In this document: piece after piece, positions 48,709 to 56,831 of the stretch
Numbering within the stretch: position 1 is the first letter of the stretch
Layout: every line of letters starts with the position of its first letter
Assembly (NCBI GenBank): GCA_001839685.1
Contig: MLAK01000545.1
Location: 36,206 to 100,205, forward strand
Length of the DNA stretch: 64,000 nucleotides
Direction: 5' to 3'
Origin: Tritrichomonas foetus
Lineage: Eukaryota; Parabasalia; Tritrichomonadida; Tritrichomonadidae
The notes under the pieces: model-generated
Database searches by the model: none
The model's input: the letters and a program-made list of their open reading frames with translations, nothing else
What the model was told of the DNA's origin: nothing
Position numbers and translations under genes: made by a program

Positions 48709-51700
48709 ATGTTTTTACTCCTTTATCTTTTGCTATACCATCATCAAATTCTGGAAATACCATCATTTATCGAAATTCAAGATGGTGTTTTTCATTCTCA
48801 ATCAAAAATTTCCAAGCCATCCAAAGAATCCGATATTGTCATAACTCCAGAATTTCTTCCAGACAAAAAATTATGCTGCACACGAAATTTCAAAATGAAG
48901 AAGATTTTAATTTACAGATCAGATTTTTTTCCCAGTTACAAAAATTTAATATCCATTCTAACAGATTATAATTCTTTTCAATTAATCTCACAAAAGCTTT
49001 TATCACATGGCTATATAACATCAAGTCGTCTTGATAAAAATGCTGGTTATGTTTTATCATTCCATTCATTAACACTTTCTAATTACTCTCTTGTTGATCA
49101 CACAAATTTCTCACAATTGATACCTGAAGAGATGAAAATGAACATATATTCAACAACCAACATAAAACTATGTGAGACAATTACTGGAAGACATTTCATG
49201 TTTTTAGGGATATCATTTTTTTACTTATTTTTCATAATTTTCTGTGTTCGTTTATTATTCTTAATGAGTCAAATGAAGCTTCCTGGTAATCTTATTGGTA
49301 ATATATTTTTCACAGATTATCAAGGCTCCCCTTTAATTTATATTCCAGTTCATTTGATCAAATATCGAAAACAGTTTCATCATTTATTAAAAGTTGTTCA
49401 CAAAACTAAGAAAAGTGATAATGTAATTCTTGAATATGTTCATCGTGAAAATTATTATGGTGTTCGACGTTTACATGCATTTTATATTACCAATCAAATA
49501 TGTTTACTGTTTTATTTTGAAGAAAAATTTATTGAAGAACATGATGATTCATCCAATTTGATAGGAACCACTGTTTTAACTACGAATGAAATATGCAAAC
49601 CTCAAAAAGTCGACATAAACGTTCATTACAAGCGTAACCAATATCCAACAGCTGATGTTACTTTTATTATTGATGAAGTTCCATGTAAAATCACTTTACA
49701 ACCAAAAGATTCATCGTTATTTCCTTTTGGAGGTCATATTCTACTATTAAGTTACTTAGATTGCATTCATTTAGGTGCACTGAATGAAGGTGTTAGGTTA
49801 AATTCGTCAATGGAGTCATTCAAAACATTTTTAAAGTTCGTTTATGAACGACTTGATTATAAAGGGCTTTCAATTTTTGTAGATGACGGGAATGGAAAGA
49901 GATCTGTCTTTGAAATTTATGATAATGATGAAGTTAAAGAAATGAATTTGATTTGTCTTGAGAAAATTCCATTGAAAACAATTACCGATATAAAAGTAAT
50001 TACACATCAAAATAGTAAATATATAATCATTGGCAACTCATTCCAAATTGCTTCACATGCATATTACTTAACATTTGCTTTAAACGTCAAAAGTTTTCTC
50101 TTTAGAAGTTCAGAACGAAAATTCCTCTTTATTTTATCAATATTGGTCTCATATCATCATACAATGATTTCCTCGAAAGGTGAAGACCGAATTCTTTCTC
50201 GTGTTTATAATTTAATTGAAAAAACTGAATGTTTTACTATCGTTGAATGTATTTCATCACCAACAAACTTTCATTTTTCACATGGAAGCATCTTTAATGA
50301 AAAAGTCACGCAACAAACTGTTGATTTAATTTTTTCACAGGTAAATTATAATGACTCATTAAATGCAACTTTTCCTATTCAACATCCAAAGCTTGGTGAT
50401 GTTTGGATTACGATTTCATCCACATCTTATTATGATACAACTCTTCAGGATACAGTTTTTATGTACCTTATTGAAGATGTTACTGGTTTCCATAAGAAAA
50501 TGTTACAATTAAATGCTGCACATGAATCTGGAAAAATGGCTTACAACTTTTTAGGTCTTCATAAAGTGAACAAAGAACTTTATTTAACAAATCCTTCTTC
50601 ATTTGCATCAGAACTGGGATATACTAAGCCTATTTTCAATATAAAGGAAATTGTATATGATGATGATTTGAATAAATTTGATAATGCACAAGAATTGTTC
50701 ACATTTAGATTAAGATCTTCTCTTGATCACCCAGTTTGGTATTCTGCTGTACCAACTGGGAAAAAGAATGGATTTTTTGTATTTTCATCACGCGAAATTT
50801 CGCAGATTCAAGCATTTTCTCAACCCTCATGCGTTAGATTAAACAATTACGATGAAAGTGGATCATTTTTATTTGCCAATATTGAACTTGAATATGGAAC
50901 ATTTGAGCCACTCGTAGTCACAGATCTATTCCCTTCACAACAAACCAAGTCCATGAAACTTACAAGTGTTATTGAACTATTTCATCCAGATGATGTAAAT
51001 ATATTTGAATCTGCAATTGATGAAATAAGAAATGAAAAACTATACGAAAAATATTTTGTTCTGAGAATGAAAATTAATAATGATGGTTCCTATAAAGCAT
51101 TTATCACATATTTACTTGTACAATCAGAAAATAGTATTTTAATGTTTATGAGTTATGTTGATAATAAATATAAGAAGAAATTGATGATTCAAAAAACAAA
51201 TAATGAGTTAGATTTTGCATTCCAAAATTCCAAAATGATATTATTTGTTTTCGAAGATACACAAATGCCAGAACGAACATTTTTAACCCAGCCCCTATAC
51301 AGAAATCAAATGATTTTCAATTGGACTACACTATATGTGAATGTTAAAAAAGATTATATTGAAAATACCAAGAAAGCACTTTTAAGAGCACTTCATGAAA
51401 AAGCTGATTATGATATTTTAGTACCAATGCTCTTTGAAACAGTAAAATGGTATTTATTTAAAGGAAGAGTGATTAAGAATACTAATCATATTACTGGAAA
51501 TGCTATAGATCTATCAGCATTTGTTAACCAAGCTGAAGCTAAAAAGAAAGAAATTATTGAAAAAGAAAAAGAGCTAATTGAAGAAAATATGATTTTAATT
51601 CAAACAAAGGAATTGCTGAATTCAATGTGTCGATATATTATTTCTTTGTTTGAAGTATATTTATCTTCATTGACTGAAAATGATCCTGAAATTCATGGCA

Positions 51701-51768
51701 TGATTAATCTTCTTATTGATACATATAAAACTCTCTCAGACTATACGAGTATGATTCCATATGCATAA
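48709..51768 (+). CDS. Membrane-anchored PAS-like sensor protein
   Basis: A 1019-residue protein. A hydrophobic N-terminus (MFLLLYLLLYH) acts as a signal sequence or first anchor; residues about 15-160 would be extracellular; a strong membrane helix lies near 165-187 (FMFLGISFFYLFFIIFCVRL). The remaining 830 residues are cytosolic. One PAS-type segment is recognisable around residues 740-830 (ELFHPDDVNIFESAIDEIRN), and earlier repeated units of similar size may be diverged PAS or GAF modules. A coiled coil (KKKEIIEKEKELIEEN) near 945-960 leads into a short helical tail. In PAS receptors such a coil normally joins to a cyclase or kinase domain, but none follows. It may be a sensor lacking its own output, or the output partner is separate. 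Confidence 0.7.
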   Translation: MFLLLYLLLYHHQILEIPSFIEIQDGVFHSQSKISKPSKESDIVITPEFLPDKKLCCTRNFKMKKILIYRSDFFPSYKNLISILTDYNSFQLISQKLLSHGYITSSRLDKNAGYVLSFHSLTLSNYSLVDHTNFSQLIPEEMKMNIYSTTNIKLCETITGRHFMFLGISFFYLFFIIFCVRLLFLMSQMKLPGNLIGNIFFTDYQGSPLIYIPVHLIKYRKQFHHLLKVVHKTKKSDNVILEYVHRENYYGVRRLHAFYITNQICLLFYFEEKFIEEHDDSSNLIGTTVLTTNEICKPQKVDINVHYKRNQYPTADVTFIIDEVPCKITLQPKDSSLFPFGGHILLLSYLDCIHLGALNEGVRLNSSMESFKTFLKFVYERLDYKGLSIFVDDGNGKRSVFEIYDNDEVKEMNLICLEKIPLKTITDIKVITHQNSKYIIIGNSFQIASHAYYLTFALNVKSFLFRSSERKFLFILSILVSYHHTMISSKGEDRILSRVYNLIEKTECFTIVECISSPTNFHFSHGSIFNEKVTQQTVDLIFSQVNYNDSLNATFPIQHPKLGDVWITISSTSYYDTTLQDTVFMYLIEDVTGFHKKMLQLNAAHESGKMAYNFLGLHKVNKELYLTNPSSFASELGYTKPIFNIKEIVYDDDLNKFDNAQELFTFRLRSSLDHPVWYSAVPTGKKNGFFVFSSREISQIQAFSQPSCVRLNNYDESGSFLFANIELEYGTFEPLVVTDLFPSQQTKSMKLTSVIELFHPDDVNIFESAIDEIRNEKLYEKYFVLRMKINNDGSYKAFITYLLVQSENSILMFMSYVDNKYKKKLMIQKTNNELDFAFQNSKMILFVFEDTQMPERTFLTQPLYRNQMIFNWTTLYVNVKKDYIENTKKALLRALHEKADYDILVPMLFETVKWYLFKGRVIKNTNHITGNAIDLSAFVNQAEAKKKEIIEKEKELIEENMILIQTKELLNSMCRYIISLFEVYLSSLTENDPEIHGMINLLIDTYKTLSDYTSMIPYA

Positions 51769-51786
51769 TTAATTCTACATGTGTGA

Positions 51787-51841
51787 ATTTATTACTAAAT
51801 TTGTTATTTATTACTAAATTTGTTATTTATTACTAAATTTT
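51787..51841 (+). repeat. 19-bp tandem repeat, about three copies
   Basis: The unit ATTACTAAATTTGTTATTT begins at 51791, 51810 and 51829, an exact 19-base period, directly after the stop of the PAS-like gene. It lies in the 3' untranslated region or just beyond it. Confidence 0.85.
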
Positions 51842-52012
51842 CTATGTGTAACTCACTGATTATTGATCTTTTGATGAAACATTAAAATATCTATATGAAA
51901 TGTCATTTACTATCAAGCCAAAGAAAAAAAAACCATCAAACTTGAAAACAAGGCGACTAAAACAAAATAGAAAAAATACTTCGTTTAAAAATTTAATACA
52001 CATAATATAAAG

Positions 52013-53242
52013 CTAGAGGAAAGACACCGGAGTTTTTTGTTGATATGATCCATTCTTATTACATAAACTACTAAAATAAGCTTTCATATTATTAAATGAT
52101 GTAATTAGGATTCGATTTCTTATTCTCGAATCCCCTTTCCTTGTAAAATTTACCACCAGTAAAACCAAAACAGCCAAAATTGTAATCGATCCTACAACAA
52201 TAATTATTAATTCAAAGTATGATATATCTTTAGGCGCAGCTTTCCCGAACATTTCTTCTTCACTCACTTTAAAAAGTTTGGCCATTGAATATTTCATTGT
52301 TTCATTGACTGTTATATTATTTAGAGCAGTCAATCTGTTATAAAGGTGATCATTAACTTTGACATTTGTCATAATCATGAAGCGCGTATTATAATAATTT
52401 GTAACACCTAATGCAGGAAGTTCACTTCTTTCTAATTCAATTGTGGGATACATTTTTATGAACTCTTCATATTTAAGTTTACCGAAAAGATAATCGATTG
52501 ACATATTCAAAGATATATCAGTAAAAGCTTTTATGTGTTTTGGATCATCATAGATAACAAAAGCAAGACGTCTCATACTGTTAACTATGTCACTTATTTC
52601 CCAATCACCTAATGGCTGATGAAGGAAATCGCGAATGAATGGAATGAAATTGGAATAATTTTTCTGCTTTTCATATAAAAAGCCATATTCGTTATGCAAA
52701 TTCACTTGACAAGCAGTATCGTTGTAATTTGGATCAGCATAAATTCTGTCTTTTGCACCTGGCACTTGTTTAAGTATTTCTTGTATATCATCACACGTTT
52801 CTTCTGGATTCTTTGGTGATTTATATACAAATGATGGATAGTTTCCAGCTTGTGAAAGCCAAATTTTACACCTATAGTTTTTCCCGAATGTTTTTAATCG
52901 ATCAATAAACTTCGTCCATTCTTCCCACGTCCTTTCCACAAAAACAACAGAAGTGGTGCTATTTTGAATGAGTCCGAAAGTTGGATAAGATTTGACATTA
53001 ATAAAATGTTCAGCTGCCTTTTTATTTTCAACACAATTGATTTGTGCAATTACAACATTTTCTTCATTGAAATATTGCTTCCCTAAGAGGTTCCACAAAG
53101 GTAAAATTTTTTTGCAATGTGGGCAATATGGAGAATGGAATAACATAAAAACTGGTACTGTTTTGGAGAGATCTGATAACTCTTGAACATTTTCGTCTGT
53201 GGCTATAAATTCAAGAGCAAGGAGTGAAAACAGAAAAAACAT
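52013..53242 (-). CDS. Membrane-anchored protein disulfide isomerase-like protein
   Basis: A 409-residue secretory-pathway protein. A signal peptide covers about residues 1-14. A thioredoxin domain follows (about 17-115) with active site CPHC at 40-43 and a cis-Pro in SYPTFG near 85. A central region of about 220 residues with several N-X-S/T sites has no visible second redox site. One membrane helix lies at about 345-366, leaving a 43-residue basic cytosolic tail without a KDEL signal. The layout resembles TMX proteins. CPHC is the DsbA active site and differs from the CGHC usual for PDI, which would favour an oxidising character. It should catalyse disulfide formation on ER clients. Confidence 0.85.
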   Translation of the reverse strand: MFFLFSLLALEFIATDENVQELSDLSKTVPVFMLFHSPYCPHCKKILPLWNLLGKQYFNEENVVIAQINCVENKKAAEHFINVKSYPTFGLIQNSTTSVVFVERTWEEWTKFIDRLKTFGKNYRCKIWLSQAGNYPSFVYKSPKNPEETCDDIQEILKQVPGAKDRIYADPNYNDTACQVNLHNEYGFLYEKQKNYSNFIPFIRDFLHQPLGDWEISDIVNSMRRLAFVIYDDPKHIKAFTDISLNMSIDYLFGKLKYEEFIKMYPTIELERSELPALGVTNYYNTRFMIMTNVKVNDHLYNRLTALNNITVNETMKYSMAKLFKVSEEEMFGKAAPKDISYFELIIIVVGSITILAVLVLLVVNFTRKGDSRIRNRILITSFNNMKAYFSSLCNKNGSYQQKTPVSFL

Positions 53243-53580
53243 ATTGAGTCGAGCTGACCAAATAAAAACGGTTAAAGCGATAGAATTAATTGAGGAATCA
53301 GAGTTGTCAACTAGTGATTAAAAAATAGAGATTCTTTCGACATTTTAATTACACTATTACATTTTCAATTAGAATATTCAGAGGTGTTTAAACACTTCTT
53401 TTCTTTGGCTCAATATTATATAAATAATTGTATTTTCAAAATCATAAATAATTAAATTAGTTATTCGCCGTGTCTCAGATGTACATTGAATTTCTTTTTA
53501 GATGATTTCTTTGGGTTTCTATGATTGATAAGCCACATGCTGTAGAGTCAATGTGTTGATGCGGAGACCGTTTATTTCCC
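53243..53580. other. Divergent intergenic region (PDI / Tat-SF1-like)
   Basis: 338 bases between two divergent genes, so it must hold both promoters. The plus-strand ATG is preceded by GTTTATTTCCC and the minus-strand ATG by ACTCAAT; neither is a canonical TCAYW initiator. Confidence 0.4.
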
Positions 53581-54402
53581 ATGACAACAGAAAACACTGA
53601 AACGATCGAGACCCTCCAAAAAAGAGAAATTCCGAGCTTTTCGCCAGCAAATTTATCTGTTGTTATCACAAATCTTCCAGATAAAGTTACAATTACTCAA
53701 ATCGGCAATTTTTGTAAGAAAGCTGGAGTCCTCGCAGTTCATCCCAACACCGGAGACGATTTAATTCTTTACAATTCTCGTGCTCACAAAGCGACAGTTA
53801 CATTTTCCTATCCAGAAGGCGCCAACCACGCAATTTCCATGCTTTCTGGGGAACATTTCATCGAAAATCATCCAGTGACAGTCGAGCGTGCCAAAAGAGA
53901 GCCCTTCGATTTCTCAGAGTGGAAAAGCGCCATGCGGAAACAAAGAAAATTCCATTCATATTTGGGAGATCACACTGAAGAACTTTCAACCGCCGAACAG
54001 AAGAGATTGAAAGTTATGGTCCTCAGGAAAGTTTTCACACCACAAGAACTAATCAAGGATCCTGAACTCTATGGCCAAATAATCAAAGACTGGACAGAAA
54101 TAGGTGAAAAGTTTGGAAAAGTGACACTTGTAAAGCCAATTGAGGCGCATCCAGAAGGGGTCGTAATTGTGAGATTCGACAGTCAGCAAGCAGCAGCCCT
54201 GGCAATCGGGGAACTCGATGATGCTGAATATCGTGGGAAAAGAGTCACTTCTGAGCTCTGGGATGGAACAGATCTATCGTACAGAGAGTCTGAAGCTGAC
54301 ATTGAAAAAAGAATCGAGCAATACGAGAAATACATTGATGGTGTCTCAGAAAAAATGGAAAATGAAGAAAAGATGGAAAATGAAGAAAAAAATGAAAAAT
54401 GA
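53581..54402 (+). CDS. Tat-SF1/CUS2-like splicing factor with two RRMs
   Basis: A 273-residue protein. RRM1 spans about residues 26-105; RRM2 (about 142-232) has the hallmarks of the Tat-SF1/CUS2 UHM-type domain: KVMVLRKVFTPQELIKDPEL, EIGEKFGKVTLVKPIEAHPE, GVVIVRFDSQQAAALAIGEL and the ending ELWDGTDLSY. Tat-SF1/CUS2 binds the SF3B1 subunit of the U2 snRNP and helps form the branch-site complex. The UHM RXF loop appears as AEY, so the usual Arg is missing. The C-terminus ends in an acidic EKMENEE repeat from an 18-base minisatellite that runs on past the stop codon. GC content is higher than in nearby gaps. In an intron-poor lineage, a conserved splicing factor is still expected. Confidence 0.85.
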   Translation: MTTENTETIETLQKREIPSFSPANLSVVITNLPDKVTITQIGNFCKKAGVLAVHPNTGDDLILYNSRAHKATVTFSYPEGANHAISMLSGEHFIENHPVTVERAKREPFDFSEWKSAMRKQRKFHSYLGDHTEELSTAEQKRLKVMVLRKVFTPQELIKDPELYGQIIKDWTEIGEKFGKVTLVKPIEAHPEGVVIVRFDSQQAAALAIGELDDAEYRGKRVTSELWDGTDLSYRESEADIEKRIEQYEKYIDGVSEKMENEEKMENEEKNEK

Positions 54403-54460
54403 AGAAAAGATGGAAAATGAAGAAAAAAGTCGAAAATGAAGGAAAGATGGAAAATTAAGA
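54348..54460 (+). repeat. Minisatellite (18-bp ATGGAAAATGAAGAAAAG) across a stop codon
   Basis: The unit is repeated with small length changes from the last coding codons of the Tat-SF1-like gene into its 3' flank. An extra-A variant changes the phase, so the TGA at 54400-54402 comes from the out-of-phase repeat; the shifted frame continues repeat-encoded residues to 54439. Confidence 0.85.
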
Positions 54461-55014
54461 AAGCAATAAAGTGAAAGTGGAGAACGTTTTTAAGTATTTG
54501 TTTTCTATAGACATCGCTCTTATGACGGCAGAATTGAAAAATAACAATATCTGAGATAAATAGGCCAAAACAGTCATTTGTCATTGAGAATTTGAATGAC
54601 GGCCGCTAATGTCATTTTCTGCAAGAAAAAACCCGAAGATGATCAAAAATGTCAATATGACATTTTGAAGATTGGAGGAAGATCAAGAAGAAAGAAGAAG
54701 AAGATAAAATCATTTTAGTTTATCAAAGAGAAAAGATTAAAACAAAGAAAAGTTTATAATTCAAAAAATGTCCATATTTTCCAAAACATATTGAAATCTT
54801 CAAGAAGAAAAGAAACTGATCTTTCAGATAAATATTCAAGCGAAACATTTCGAAATTTCATTTCATCGATGAAAAGTCAAGAAATTGAAAAACACATTTT
54901 TTGAATATTTTGCATTAAGTTCGCCCTATAAATATCAGATTACATTGAATTTTATCATTATGATCACTTTTTATTGCAAATCATCTTCTTCTTTTTGATT
55001 TTATTCTTTCACTA
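54403..55014. other. Intergenic, purine-rich at start
   Basis: After the minisatellite the sequence is AT-rich with a GAAGAAAGAAGAAGAAGA tract near 54685. No open frame. The right part may belong to the lost 5' portion of the dead discoidin-like gene, but I could not read it. Confidence 0.4.
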
Positions 55015-55446
55015 TTTGATGATTTTGTTGTTAATTTTACAGATATTAAAAAAGAAACTTGTTATAAATCAAAAAATGAAGGTAATTCATAACTTTGTTT
55101 TGATTTCCAAAATCATCAAATTTCTTTGTCACATTATTCAATAAAAACCTTAAATATTGATTCTTTCCATCTAAGTTCATGGAAAATTGAAGGATCAAAC
55201 AATGGAAAAGATAGGGAAGAACTTGATTCACATTTTAATGACCAAACTTTATCTTCTTTGGGTCATTTTCATACATTTGAAATCCAAAATCAAAATCACA
55301 ATTTCGTTTCACTCAACTTACACAAAATGAACTATCATCGAATGTATATAATTGTCTTGGACTATTATCTAGTGGATTTAAATGTTTTTCTCTCACCCAA
55401 CATTGAATTCTATGGTTCATATTTTATTATTATTAATAAAACATGA
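55015..55446 (+). pseudogene. Relic of a BTB/discoidin-like (F5/8 type C) protein tail
   Basis: Conceptual reading gives segments typical of the C-terminal F5/8 type C-like domain of trichomonad BTB proteins: VVNFTD, then KSKNEGNS, an in-frame TAA at 55090 where Trp is usual, LCFDFQNHQISLSHYSIKT, LSSWKIEGSNNGKDREELD, HTFEIQNQNHNF and finally NIEFYGSYFII. After HNF the family-like reading shifts by +1 (FRFTQL) and then returns for the last block. With a stop and at least two frame changes it is not functional. No BTB part was found upstream. The only intact frame, 106 codons from a TTG at 55126, is part of this relic. Confidence 0.65.
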
Positions 55447-55538
55447 TTATCAAAATTTCACCTCGTGATATTTTATTAAATTTATTAAATCACATTCATC
55501 AAGAATAACTTCGACTTACTTTCTGTGATGCAATAAAA

Positions 55539-55597
55539 CTTTTCTGTATTTATTTAGTCCTTAATTCAAAGTATTAGACCAAATAAATACAGAAAAG
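55539..55597. repeat. Inverted repeat, 17-bp perfect arms
   Basis: CTTTTCTGTATTTATTT (55539-55555) is the exact reverse complement of 55581-55597, with a 25-base loop; pairing extends imperfectly outward and inward (AGTCC with GACC). It sits between the pseudogene and the gene at 55659. It could be a terminator-like hairpin in RNA or a tiny inverted-repeat element. Confidence 0.75.
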
Positions 55598-55645
55598 GTT
55601 TTGGTTTATTATTTCGATTTGGTGAAAATTTGACCTTGGGTAGAA

Positions 55646-55654
55646 CCATTTTCT
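55646..55654 (+). promoter_or_regulatory. CCATTTTCT upstream motif
   Basis: CCATTTTCT lies just before the ATG at 55659 where no TCAYW initiator is present. An identical word is at 14440-14448 before calcineurin B, and a CCATTCT variant precedes the first gene. Two or three sites are few, so this is tentative. Confidence 0.3.
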
Positions 55655-55658
55655 AAAA

Positions 55659-56093
55659 ATGGCGATGCCAGCAACCAGAATGAACTGGATTAATGCTTAT
55701 CTGAACAAAACTGTTCGTCAGAAGGAAAAGTTACCCGCTACTCAAATGCTTACACCAATGAATATGATTCAAATTATGATCGCCAGTCAATTCGAAATTA
55801 GACTCTATAAAGACGCCTGCGCCATGTACCCAAATATCGATGAAGAAAAAATCACCAGCCTCCTCAGTTTCATTGGAAATCTATCAAAATCGTCACAAGA
55901 AGAATTAGCCAATTTTTCAGACAGTTCTTACAGAATAGTTACAAACTATTACACTCAACTTTTTGTTCCAATTTACACAAATATGAATCATCAATTTTTG
56001 CGGATGCAACTTGCTCAACCCAAAACAAATTTTGACAACTTTGGGAAGGACAAAAGTGAGAATCCAACTGATCAACCATTTGACCAAATCTAA
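55659..56093 (+). CDS. Small helical protein of unknown function
   Basis: A 144-residue protein beginning MAMPATRMNW. It has about four amphipathic helices (PMNMIQIMIASQFEIRLYKD, EEKITSLLSFIGNL, SYRIVTNYYTQLF) and an Asp/Asn/Pro-rich tail. It has no signal peptide or membrane segment and no motif I know. Codon use looks more GC-rich than in the flanks, which supports a real, expressed gene. The sequence CCATTTTCT ends four bases before the ATG; the same word precedes calcineurin B and may be a core promoter element. Confidence 0.65.
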   Translation: MAMPATRMNWINAYLNKTVRQKEKLPATQMLTPMNMIQIMIASQFEIRLYKDACAMYPNIDEEKITSLLSFIGNLSKSSQEELANFSDSSYRIVTNYYTQLFVPIYTNMNHQFLRMQLAQPKTNFDNFGKDKSENPTDQPFDQI

Positions 56094-56831
56094 GCAAATC
56101 AATAGCTTTTCTTCTTAATTACTAATTTTTATGTCTCAAACTTATTCGTCAAATTGTTTTGTTTTTCTGAATGCTTCATACTCCTTTACTTTCTGGAAAT
56201 GGTGCAATTTTATTCAACCACATGAATTTTCAACTTAAATGATATTTTGTACCAAATAGGCAGGACTTTTTTTCTCATGAGACATGCTTAGACAAAAAAT
56301 GGGTAAATGTGATGTGACATTGCATGTCGCTTTGACTCATTCGGCCATTGGTTATGGTCACGCTCCGCGCCTCCTCCAAGTCGAAGTGACCCAAAGAACC
56401 AATAAAATTCACATCACATTTACCCATTAAGGGTTTTAAACTTTTGCCTTCACTTCGCGTTTTGCTTATCTCATAGGAAACTGAGTTTCAGCCAACTAAA
56501 TAACATTTTGAACTAAATACAGTCACGGGAAAAAGCTCTTCAGAATATATTTCAAATGTTAAATTAACTTAAATATCCCTTCTGTTATTTTATTCTGCAT
56601 TTTTTTCTCTTCAATGTTTAATGAATATTCGGAAAACACAATCATGATAATTTTCTCATAGCTGTAAAAAATGAAAATTTCTGGGTAACTGTTTGATACA
56701 ACCCTCAAATTATCATTCCTGCAACAAAGATATTGTAGAAAGAATGAATTGTGTATAAAACTTTTTTTAATATTAATTCTAAAGAAAAGAAACTTCGCGC
56801 TGCTAACCCCTGGTCAATTTTATTTATTTAT
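56094..56831. other. Intergenic region containing an inverted-repeat element
   Basis: 738 bases between convergent genes. It holds the 131-bp inverted-repeat element (56298-56428), which is locally much more GC-rich than its surroundings. The rest is AT-rich and without open frames of note. The NOP58 3' end follows. Confidence 0.6.
56298..56428. mobile_element. 131-bp element with perfect 20-bp terminal inverted repeats (MITE-like)
   Basis: AATGGGTAAATGTGATGTGA (56298-56317) is exactly inverted at 56409-56428. The 91-base interior is GC-rich, including GTCACGCTCCGCGCCTCC, and has an inner ATTGGTT/AACCAAT pair that can extend a hairpin. No obvious target-site duplication flanks it and no coding capacity is present. 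It may be a miniature inverted-repeat transposable element, or a structured non-coding RNA; the sequence alone does not decide. Confidence 0.5.
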
